Shown here one piece after another: positions 1-5,371 of a stretch of 5,371 nt of DNA (the first letter of the stretch is position 1; every line of letters starts with the position of its first letter). A program made the translations under genes and the position numbers. The DNA is from Planctomycetota bacterium. GTDB lineage: Bacteria; Planctomycetota; UBA8108. The stretch covers positions 1 through 5,371 of the forward strand of contig JAKUSY010000238.1 of the NCBI GenBank assembly GCA_022451445.1, read 5' to 3'. Below the pieces are notes generated by a model, which did no database searches, was not told the origin of the DNA, and was given only the letters and a program-made list of their open reading frames with translations.

Positions 1-160
1 CACCGACGATCTTGTTGCCTTTGCGACGGGTTTTTCCTTTGCGGCCCGTCAGCGCGGTAACCTTGATTCGGATGGGAAGAGCGGTTTCAGGATCAATCTC
101 GATTTCATAGAAGGCGTTGGTCATTGTCTTGTCCGCACCGGACACGAATTGAGAAACGCC
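1..160 (-). CDS. In-frame continuation of the secreted protein after the TGA (partial, runs off the left edge)
   Basis: Directly after TGA 163-161, the same frame gives 53 uninterrupted codons to the window edge. They include 'NAFYEIEIDPETALPIRIKV', which looks like the paired beta strands and 'ID.ET.LP.RI' turn common near the end of LolA/LppX-like proteins. The other two minus-strand frames are closed here by stops. If the UGA is decoded, this is residues 223 onward of the upstream protein. If not, a separate ORF could start at GTG 145 or ATG 124, but the nearest SD-like GGA sits inside a predicted hairpin and no signal peptide follows. A decayed 3' part of a pseudogene is the third option. 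Confidence 0.62.
130..144 (-). promoter_or_regulatory. Hairpin downstream of the UGA, SECIS-like by position and shape
   Basis: In the minus-strand RNA, UGUCCG (144-139) pairs perfectly with CGGACA (135-130) around the 3-base loop GUG. After a G-A mismatch, two further pairs are possible at the base. The loop begins 22 bases after the UGA and its first base is G. Bacterial SECIS elements are known as short stem-loops just after the UGA with a G at the start of a small apical loop, which fits. A 6-bp stem can also arise by chance in GC-rich DNA. Confidence 0.35.
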
Positions 161-175
161 TCAGCCACCGCTGAG
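160..175. repeat. Perfect inverted repeat spanning the TGA
   Basis: CTCAGC (160-165) and GCTGAG (170-175) are exact reverse complements around a 4-base loop. In the transcript this gives a 6-bp hairpin with GGUG loop, and the UGA lies in its 3' arm. It is not followed by an uninterrupted U run, so it is a poor intrinsic terminator. It may be chance, or part of RNA structure around the UGA. Confidence 0.45.
161..163 (-). other. In-frame UGA codon, candidate selenocysteine site
   Basis: Codon 222 of the secreted protein is UGA, within 'SGCLSGG-UGA-GVSQF'. A cysteine at 217 precedes it by five residues (C-x4-U), which would allow a selenenylsulfide. No frameshift is needed to link the two sides. 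The 1461-codon neighbour has no in-frame TGA and uses TGG for Trp, so general reassignment of UGA is unlikely. Selenocysteine, nonsense mutation, read-through and base error are all open. Confidence 0.4.
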
Positions 176-826
176 ACAGCCGGATTTCTCCACTGCCAGG
201 TAGTGATTGAGAGCTTCCCTGGTTGGAGTTTCTACGAGCATGATGGTGGGCATGTTGGCGCCGGCCTCTTTTTCCGACAGGCGCTTCTTTGAAACCACCG
301 TTCTTCCGCTCCCCTCGAGCTCGAACTCTTCGGCGGCGGGCCTGGCCGGGTTTTTCCCGGCTTCGGCGGCGGGCTTGTCGGCATCGAGCCACCTCCCGCT
401 CTTTTTCGCATGGCGCAGAGCCTGCTTGAGGACCTCCTGGGGAAAGTTGAAGAAGGTCTGCAGCATCTTGCCATCGGGATCGGAGTAGATGTTCCTCCAG
501 GCGCCTTCGATAAAACGAACGCCCTTCCTGGGAGTCTTGAAGGATTCCTTCGCCGAGACGTGGATCAGCCCCTTGTAGATATCGCCCTGGTAGGTTTCCT
601 TGACCGCGAATTGATGGATTTTGTGGTCAGCGACGTTCGACAGCCCGCCCCGTACGGTGAGGGTGGTCTTGAAGCCCTTGATCTTGGAGAGGGCTTTTGC
701 CGCTTTCACCAGTTGGGAGTGGGGGGAGGGAACCTTCTTTCCGGGAGCGTCCTTTGCAAGGAGAGGCCCCGCGCAGACGGTAAATACCGCCGCGGTCAGA
801 AGAGTTCTGGTGAAGAGAGATCTCAT
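161..826 (-). CDS. Secreted LolA/LppX-like protein of unknown function, ending at an in-frame TGA that may not be its true end
   Basis: The ATG at 826-824 is preceded by AAAGG with 7 bases of spacing. It opens a typical signal peptide: 'MRSLFTR', a hydrophobic core, and a likely cut after 'GPLLA'. The first 221 residues run to TGA at 163-161. The mature part has alternating amphipathic strands, for example 'KGFKTTLTVRGGLSN', 'YQGDIYKGLIHVS' and 'GAWRNIYSD'. This suggests the half-barrel fold of periplasmic lipid- or lipoprotein-binding proteins such as LolA or LppX; that is a resemblance, not a firm family match. A proline/alanine-rich linker occupies residues about 152-168. Beyond the TGA the same frame continues open with strand-like sequence to the left edge, so the real protein is probably longer. 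The gene follows the large propeller gene on the same strand after 159 bases. It may share its transcript or use a promoter in the gap. Confidence 0.85.
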   Translation of the reverse strand: MRSLFTRTLLTAAVFTVCAGPLLAKDAPGKKVPSPHSQLVKAAKALSKIKGFKTTLTVRGGLSNVADHKIHQFAVKETYQGDIYKGLIHVSAKESFKTPRKGVRFIEGAWRNIYSDPDGKMLQTFFNFPQEVLKQALRHAKKSGRWLDADKPAAEAGKNPARPAAEEFELEGSGRTVVSKKRLSEKEAGANMPTIMLVETPTREALNHYLAVEKSGCLSGG

Positions 827-843
827 CGTATCGCCTTTCTTTT

Positions 844-895
844 ACGGGTAATGAGAGTTTGTAGATCTAAGGGGTAACAATGGATTCTTACCCGT
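844..895 (-). promoter_or_regulatory. Three-part inverted repeat in the leader, able to form two exclusive hairpins
   Basis: In the minus-strand RNA, ACGGGUAA (895-888) can pair with UUACCC (877-872; 6 bp, 10-base loop). It can instead pair over 8 bp with UUACCCGU (851-844), which ends only a few bases before the AAAGG ribosome-binding site at 838-834. Whether this switching occurs is unknown. Confidence 0.3.
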
Positions 896-907
896 GGGAC
901 GATTGTA

Positions 908-929
908 TTTCTACTCGGTTCGGTAGAAA
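908..929. repeat. Inverted repeat in the intergenic gap
   Basis: TTTCTAC (908-914) and GTAGAAA (923-929) are exact reverse complements around an 8-base spacer. On the minus strand the repeat lies immediately upstream of the possible -10 box at 907-902. It could be an operator-like site or a weak hairpin after the large gene. It lacks a U run on either strand. Confidence 0.4.
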
Positions 930-985
930 AGGATAATTGATTCGGCGGGGTTGAATTAATTCGCGGCGAAATGACTTAAATCACG

Positions 986-3900
986 TTATTTCGAGGTTTT
1001 GCGGGTTACCTGGAGTCCACTGAGTATTGGCGGCAGCTCTCCCCGGGTTTTCAGCTTCAGCCGCAGGTTTTCCCCCAGGGAGACATCATTGAACGTTTTG
1101 ATGATTTCCCGCCGCGGGCCGCCCGCTTCGTTGACGATGTCCAGTTTCTCCAGGCGGGTGGTTCCCTGCAGCTGGACATCGAAGACCCTCTGGCCGGCCT
1201 CCACCTCTTCCGTTTCAGCGAAGACAAGACGGACGGTGTAGAGGTCAGAGTCCGGTTTTCCCCTGGGCTTCCGCATGTTCCAGAAGCCGGCGACCTTCCC
1301 GTCCTCCACCGCCTCGGTGCCTTTTTCCAGTAGCTGGGAGGGCGAGAGGCTCACATTGCAGACCCGCAGTTCGTCAATGAGGTTGCCGGCGCCCCTGGCT
1401 CCCTTGGCGATGAGGTACTTCGGTTTTTTATTGTCCCACCACAGCCGCCGGTTGGCGGGTCCCTGGTGTTCTCCGGCCAGCATGCCAGCGATATACAGGG
1501 CGCCCCGCCCACTGGCGGCATCGTAGGTGAAGGCAATGTGGACCCACTTGTCCCTGGGGAGCTCCCTGGAGGAATCGATCCTGATTTCTTTCTCGTTGTT
1601 GTCGCCAGCCTCATTCGCTATGAAATAGCGGACCCTGGGCTTGCGGTTGTCAAAGACGAATCCGTGCTGTGAGTCCTTCCCCGAACCGCGGGCGTCGATG
1701 TAGTCAATGTTAGAGTTTACCCGGGCCCTGAGCTCGACGCTGATACTGGCGGGCGAGAGCTCTTCACAGTTTTCGATACTCGCATCGAGAGCGTCCTTCC
1801 CGCCGTCCTGTCCAAGACTGCTGGAGGCGTCGCGCGCGCCCTTCGTCTTTGTTCCTTCTCCCGAATCGGTGTAGAGCTTTGCCTTTCGGGTGAAGATGGG
1901 GCTCCGGCCCTCGACGAGGTTTTCCAGCTCGAGGGGCTCGGTGGTTTTGCGGTTGAGGGTGACGATGATTTCCGCTTCTCCCTCGAGGAGGGAGGATGAA
2001 ATCCAGGGCAGGTCTCCAGTCTCGATGAGAGCTGAATGCACGCGCTTGTACTTCAGTCCCTTGCCGTTCAATTTGATCCTGGCGCCCGGCGATGGCCCGC
2101 CGACGCTGGGGTAATCGAGCCAGTAGGTTCCATCCTTCCCCCGGCGGTCTCCCGGGGCGCCAAAATTGAGACCGAGGTTGTCGACACCCCTGTCGTCGTT
2201 CTTGTAGGCGCTGAAGGTCCACATCTCGGCTTCCGGCATGTGAACGAAGGCAAGGGACGCCTGGTTCTGATAGGAGCAGGAGCAGGTGCGCGTATAGTCC
2301 GGGGCGTTGAGAATCCCTCCGGCGGGGATCAGGTTGGAGGTGCAGCCGGAACGGAATCCACCGAGATTGCCCGTACCTGAATCTCCTGAAAGGTCGTAAT
2401 AGCCTGCCGCGGCGGAGCGGAAGGTGATCATGTTCGGGCAGCCGATGGCGGTATTGCAGCCGTAGTTCCGTGTATAGGCCCAGTTCACGGGCAGGCCGGA
2501 GACCGGGTGGGTCTTTTTGAGCCTCTCCCCGCTAAGCAGGTTGTAGGCGTGTCCGGGCGATCCATCGGCCTGGGTGACCACCAGCTGGCCCACGAGAATC
2601 GGGGGACCATTGTATTTGTCGGAATTTTCCCACAGCTTCTCGCCGGTTGCGCCGCGGTAGGCGACCATGCCCTGGGCGACCTCATCCCCGGCCCGGTCCT
2701 TGGCCTTGCTGCCGGCCTGCAGGAGGATGTCGTGTTTCTCCGAGTACCCGAGCCAGGTCCCGAAGACCCGCTCGCCCAGCTTCCAGAGAACCTTGCCTGT
2801 GCTCAGCTCAACGGCCTTGATGGAGCGCTCCTCCCTGGCGACCTTGCCCCGGCGCTTGAAGTGGTTGAGCTGGGCATCCGTCAGGCGGTCTATGAAGAAG
2901 ACCTTGCCGTTGCCGGCGGCCAGGGTGTTGTGCCTGATGTTGTAGCCGGCCTCGTGTTCGCAGATGATCTCACCGTTGTGGCGATTCAGTATCGCGAGCC
3001 TCTTGCTGCCTACTCCTCTCCAGCTGCCGTCCTTGCCGGCGGACTTGGGCTTGTATTCAGGAAGGCCGAAAACCTTGTTGAGAATCGTTCTCTTGATCCG
3101 GACGGCCGCGGCATCCGAGGAGCTCCTGCCGGGAACCGCTTCGAGGTATTTGCGAAGCTCCTTCTCCAGCTTGTCGGTCCCGGCCTTTGCCCTGATCTTG
3201 GGGGGAATCTTCTGGGGCATCGTCTCTTCGGTCAGGAGCCGGTTGAGATTCACGGTCAGCTGGTCCTTGATATTCTGCTTCTTCTCTCTCGCGCTCACCT
3301 CGAAGTCCTTCAGATTCGCAAGCCGTGTGAGCAGGCTCTTGACCTGGTCATCTTTCAACCCGTTGATTTCGTCCTTCGAGTAGTCCGGGTATCGCAGCTT
3401 GGTGGGCTGGATGCCGGCGATGAGAAAGTCACCCCAGATTCCCAGGTAGCCCCATTCGGCAGGCTGGGGGTTTTCCTCACCTGTAGGGACCTTGAATTCT
3501 GAAACGGTTTTTCCTGTGTCGGGATCGAGCCTGAGGCAGCTTTTTTTATAGATCGCGTAGATGCCGTCAGGCACCGAGACGTAATTGCTGCCCAGAATAT
3601 TGGCCCCCGGCTGGTGATCGGTATTGTCGTAGGGGACCCCGAAGTCTTTGAGATCTCTCTTCCACAGCAGGCGCCCGGTATAGGCATCGACCGCGCGCAG
3701 CATATCGCGCCCCTCGATGATGACCCGCCCCTCGACGACCTGGGGAGTGGGGCCATGTCCGTGCCGGGGCAGGACCCCGGAGTTGGAGGGGCCGCCGAAC
3801 CAGAGAAGTCCCAGGGGCGCCCGAACGTTCATTTCAGTCGATGCCACGGAGTTGGATACGTCTCCGTACTGATGGGTCCAGTTGCCTGATCCCGCCGGAG

Positions 3901-5371
3901 CGGTGATTTTCCTGGCGATGAAGAGGGAGTCGATCGATTGGCTCTCGCAGCCGTGGAGGTCGCTCGAGGCAAAGGCTTTTTCCAGGGACTCGTTTCTGAC
4001 CGGGAAGCAGGCCGCCCCGCTGAAGGGGCGCAGCAGCTTGTAGACACCTCGGGCGGCTTCGGCCGGTTTTTCCATAGCGAAGGCGAGATCCTCTGAAACG
4101 ACAAGGTCGGCCATATAGGGAGCCAGGGGAATTCCCAGGGGCTCTCCTGTTATGACGGCAACTCGAAGTCCGTAGAGGCCCAGCGCGTCCATTCGTCTTC
4201 TGAATGAGGCGACCTTGCCGCTGTCGGGCTCGATGGCGATGATGTGGAGATCCGACTGGGCGCTCAGCGCAGTGACAAGCTCCCCGGAGCCCAGCCCGAG
4301 GGCCAGGCAATAGCCCTTTCGCGTTTTCGTCGTTTCAAGGATCTGTGCCGCGATGGCGGTCCATTTTGTCTCAGCTTCAGCATTCACGGCGCCTTTGTCC
4401 GGCTGTGGAATAACCCGCGGGCTGGTGAGAGGCGTGAGGTCGAGGTCGAAGGTCAGGTCCGAGCTGTCGGCTCTTTGCTGATGGACCACTACCGCCAGCA
4501 GGTTCGTTCCCGGCTGGAGAAGATTGCCGGGAATCCTGATCTTGTCGAAGACGTTCTCCTTCTTGATCTGGATGCCTGAATAGGTCTGGTGATCTACCGC
4601 CCCATCAGGCATGCGCAGGCGGGCCGCCTGTTTCCCGTTGAGATAGACGATGGCGCTGTCATCGGCGAGAATCTTGAGCTCGAGATCACCGAACTCAATC
4701 CACCTTGACAATTCAAAGGCATGCCTGAAATAGCAGGCCGCGTACTTCTTCTTCGCGTCTTTTCCGAAGTCCAGCCGGGTTTTCTCGTTGTTCTCGCCGT
4801 AACCGAGCCGGGCCGGCCCCGCTTTCCACTTTGAGTCGTCAAAGCTGACCGTGTGCCACTCGGTGCCGGGGTCCTGGCCATCATCCCGGTATTTCCAGGT
4901 GGCTCCCCGGGGTACGATGCTCTTGGTCTCGGGAACCTCAGGAGCGGGCTCTACCTTTTGGACCTGCAGCTCGGTCTTTTCCCCCCCGAAGCAATAGACC
5001 CTGCCGGCGGCTGTACTGACATAGAGTTTCTCATCGCCGGCGATCATATTGAGCGCCTCATCGGGAAGCTCGGTGCTCCAGGTCACCCTGGCGCCCGCGA
5101 TTATGTTCGACAAATCGACCGCGAGGATGAGGTTGCCCTCTCCTTTGCAGTAGAGGTGATTTCCGGCCTGGATAAAGACGCGCTTAACTTTCTGGTCAAT
5201 CGGCGCGGCCCAGGTCTTGCGTACCCTGATGGTGTTCTGCACCTTGCCCTTGCGGTCCTTGCTCTTGTGGTTCTCCCAGCGCGGCTGGAAGCCTCGCAGG
5301 CCGTCCCCGTCGTGACAGATGATGGAGGGGGCGTTGACCAGGAGGGCGTCGAGTTTCGTGATGAACTTGCC
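986..5371 (-). CDS. Giant multidomain PQQ-like beta-propeller protein with methyltransferase-like, LamG and malectin-like domains (5' end outside window)
   Basis: The frame is open from the right edge to TAA at 988-986 (1461 residues, numbered here from the edge). GTG at 5242 is the first start-type codon with a reasonable upstream AAGGG, but the 43 codons before it are open and protein-like and no signal peptide follows it, so the start lies further upstream. Domains in order: propeller blade(s) about 1-135; jelly-roll module 150-313 ('FDDSKWKAGPARLGYG', 'VYLNGK', 'GTNLLAVVVHQ'); Rossmann/methyltransferase-like domain 328-490 ('LALGLGSGELV', then 'AIEPD'); propeller blades 495-968 ('AVDAYTGRLLWKRDL', 'AVELSTGKVLWKLGE') interrupted by a charged helical stretch 663-773; a cysteine-rich block 970-1035; malectin-like N half 1061-1163; LamG 1183-1365 ('DKWVHIAFTYD', 'LIDELRVCNVSL'); malectin-like C half 1376-1457 ('YTVRLVFAE', 'GQRVFDVQLQG'). 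Similar mosaics are typical of secreted or surface proteins of Planctomycetota (family knowledge). Substrate and activity are unknown; carbohydrate binding is inferred from LamG and malectin. No residues diagnostic of true PQQ dehydrogenases or CxxCH haem sites are visible. Confidence 0.93.
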   Translation of the reverse strand, partial: GKFITKLDALLVNAPSIICHDGDGLRGFQPRWENHKSKDRKGKVQNTIRVRKTWAAPIDQKVKRVFIQAGNHLYCKGEGNLILAVDLSNIIAGARVTWSTELPDEALNMIAGDEKLYVSTAAGRVYCFGGEKTELQVQKVEPAPEVPETKSIVPRGATWKYRDDGQDPGTEWHTVSFDDSKWKAGPARLGYGENNEKTRLDFGKDAKKKYAACYFRHAFELSRWIEFGDLELKILADDSAIVYLNGKQAARLRMPDGAVDHQTYSGIQIKKENVFDKIRIPGNLLQPGTNLLAVVVHQQRADSSDLTFDLDLTPLTSPRVIPQPDKGAVNAEAETKWTAIAAQILETTKTRKGYCLALGLGSGELVTALSAQSDLHIIAIEPDSGKVASFRRRMDALGLYGLRVAVITGEPLGIPLAPYMADLVVSEDLAFAMEKPAEAARGVYKLLRPFSGAACFPVRNESLEKAFASSDLHGCESQSIDSLFIARKITAPAGSGNWTHQYGDVSNSVASTEMNVRAPLGLLWFGGPSNSGVLPRHGHGPTPQVVEGRVIIEGRDMLRAVDAYTGRLLWKRDLKDFGVPYDNTDHQPGANILGSNYVSVPDGIYAIYKKSCLRLDPDTGKTVSEFKVPTGEENPQPAEWGYLGIWGDFLIAGIQPTKLRYPDYSKDEINGLKDDQVKSLLTRLANLKDFEVSAREKKQNIKDQLTVNLNRLLTEETMPQKIPPKIRAKAGTDKLEKELRKYLEAVPGRSSSDAAAVRIKRTILNKVFGLPEYKPKSAGKDGSWRGVGSKRLAILNRHNGEIICEHEAGYNIRHNTLAAGNGKVFFIDRLTDAQLNHFKRRGKVAREERSIKAVELSTGKVLWKLGERVFGTWLGYSEKHDILLQAGSKAKDRAGDEVAQGMVAYRGATGEKLWENSDKYNGPPILVGQLVVTQADGSPGHAYNLLSGERLKKTHPVSGLPVNWAYTRNYGCNTAIGCPNMITFRSAAAGYYDLSGDSGTGNLGGFRSGCTSNLIPAGGILNAPDYTRTCSCSYQNQASLAFVHMPEAEMWTFSAYKNDDRGVDNLGLNFGAPGDRRGKDGTYWLDYPSVGGPSPGARIKLNGKGLKYKRVHSALIETGDLPWISSSLLEGEAEIIVTLNRKTTEPLELENLVEGRSPIFTRKAKLYTDSGEGTKTKGARDASSSLGQDGGKDALDASIENCEELSPASISVELRARVNSNIDYIDARGSGKDSQHGFVFDNRKPRVRYFIANEAGDNNEKEIRIDSSRELPRDKWVHIAFTYDAASGRGALYIAGMLAGEHQGPANRRLWWDNKKPKYLIAKGARGAGNLIDELRVCNVSLSPSQLLEKGTEAVEDGKVAGFWNMRKPRGKPDSDLYTVRLVFAETEEVEAGQRVFDVQLQGTTRLEKLDIVNEAGGPRREIIKTFNDVSLGENLRLKLKTRGELPPILSGLQVTRKTSK
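1277..1825 (-). other. LamG/concanavalin-like domain inserted between two halves of a malectin-like domain
   Basis: 'SISVELRARV', a 'DKWVHIAFTYD' strand, 'GALYIAGMLAGEH' and the closing 'LIDELRVCNVSLSPSQL' are standard LamG landmarks. Before it, at 2191-1883, lies 'LGLNFGAPGDRRGKDGTYW' and 'LDYPSVGGPSP', the first part of a malectin-like module. After it, at 1246-1001, lies 'YTVRLVFAE', 'GQRVFDVQLQG', 'LDIVNEAGG' and 'PILSGLQV', the second part. The simplest reading is one domain nested inside another. A low-complexity linker ('TDSGEGTKTKGARDASSS') marks the entry point. Confidence 0.72.
3902..4390 (-). other. Rossmann-fold, class I methyltransferase-like domain inside the large protein
   Basis: This segment encodes a glycine-rich loop 'LALGLGSGELV' after a beta strand. 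It is followed about 20 residues later by 'LHIIAIEPD', whose acidic residue ends the second strand as in SAM-binding folds. Next come 'ADLVVSEDLAFAM' at the position of motif II/III and 'VYKLLRPFSGAACFP', resembling the 'LRPGG' turn of class I methyltransferases. The domain lies between a jelly-roll module and the main set of propeller blades. Whether it still binds SAM cannot be judged from sequence alone. Confidence 0.7.
4433..4924 (-). other. Jelly-roll (galactose-binding-like) module inside the large protein
   Basis: The residues read 'GATWKYRDDGQDPG', 'FDDSKWKAGPARLGYG', 'YFRHAFEL', 'ILADDSAIVYLNGKQAAR' and 'LLQPGTNLLAVVVHQ', ending 'SSDLTFDLDL'. This series matches the beta-sandwich module often attached to large secreted planctomycete proteins, in which a tryptophan-bearing FDDSxW loop, a DD-x-VYLNG strand and a GTN-LAV-HQ strand are conserved. 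A role in binding or presentation is inferred. Confidence 0.72.

Larger units (their letters stand above)
827..985 (-). promoter_or_regulatory. Intergenic gap with possible promoter and leader of the secreted-protein gene
   Basis: This 159-base gap is richer in A and T than the genes on either side. On the minus strand TACAAT (907-902) resembles a -10 box, but the hexamer 17 bases upstream (TTTTCT) is a poor -35, so the promoter call is weak. Initiation near 895 would give a leader of roughly 70 bases. No convincing terminator for the large gene is visible. There is a 10-bp AT palindrome at 953-962 and only a mismatched stem around it. Confidence 0.3.

Noticed and set aside
161..163. Genome-wide reassignment of UGA to Trp or Gly
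   Set aside because: The neighbouring 1461-codon frame has no in-frame TGA and uses TGG for Trp. With general reassignment several TGA codons would be expected.
145..175. Hairpin at the TGA as an intrinsic terminator
   Set aside because: The stem is followed by GCGUUUCUCAAUU, not a continuous U run, and an open protein-like frame continues beyond it.
2..292. Plus-strand frame open from the left edge across the TGA region
   Set aside because: It lies opposite the secreted-protein gene and has no recognisable motif. The minus-strand product has a signal peptide and strand-like sequence, so the plus frame is taken as a shadow, though it is a reason for some caution about the region after the TGA.
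105..392. Minus-strand arginine-rich frame of 95 codons overlapping the secreted-protein gene
   Set aside because: Its composition (runs of R, Q, H, S) is typical of a shifted reading of GC-rich coding DNA, and it overlaps a better-supported gene on the same strand.
2276..2290. Haem-binding motif suggested by the close cysteines
   Set aside because: The residues are TCSCSY; there is no CxxCH, so c-type haem attachment is not supported.
2507..3502. Long plus-strand open frame of 331 codons
   Set aside because: It lies wholly antisense to the large propeller gene, whose minus-strand reading has clear domain motifs. The plus-strand product shows no recognisable domain, so it is a GC-rich shadow.

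Overview
The window carries two same-strand (minus) genes, each cut by a window edge. The overall character is a GC-rich bacterial genome. The best taxonomic guess is Planctomycetota or a neighbouring PVC lineage. This rests on the style of the large protein, a secreted mosaic of PQQ-like propeller blades, a jelly-roll module with the 'YLNG...GTN.LAV..HQ' pattern, LamG and malectin-like parts. It is inference from family habit, not from a marker gene.

Layout in the direction of transcription (right to left). Positions 5371 to 986 hold one very long open frame of 1461 codons plus stop. It is open at the right edge, so the true start lies outside the window. It reads as beta-propeller blades, a carbohydrate-binding-like jelly roll, a Rossmann/methyltransferase-like domain, more propeller blades with a charged helical insertion, a cysteine-rich conserved block, and a malectin-like domain apparently split by an inserted LamG domain. 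Positions 985 to 827 are a 159-base, AT-richer gap with inverted repeats and a possible promoter. At 826 a second gene begins. It encodes a protein with a clear signal peptide and a LolA/LppX-like look. Its frame meets a TGA at 163-161 (codon 222) but then stays open, in the same frame and with protein-like sequence, to the left edge of the window.

That in-frame UGA is the most interesting point. A 6-bp hairpin with a 3-base loop beginning with G lies 22 bases after the UGA, about where bacterial SECIS elements sit, and a cysteine lies five residues before it. The gene may encode a selenoprotein of an unassigned family. A nonsense mutation, an ordinary stop followed by a separate small ORF, or a sequence error remain possible. 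The absence of any in-frame TGA in the 1461-codon neighbour argues against genome-wide reassignment of UGA.

Both proteins appear to act outside the cytoplasm (the small one has a signal peptide; the large one's start is not visible). They may form a transcription unit, but no shared pathway can be read from the sequence. The plus strand shows only shadow frames. No RNA gene, CRISPR array or insertion sequence was seen.
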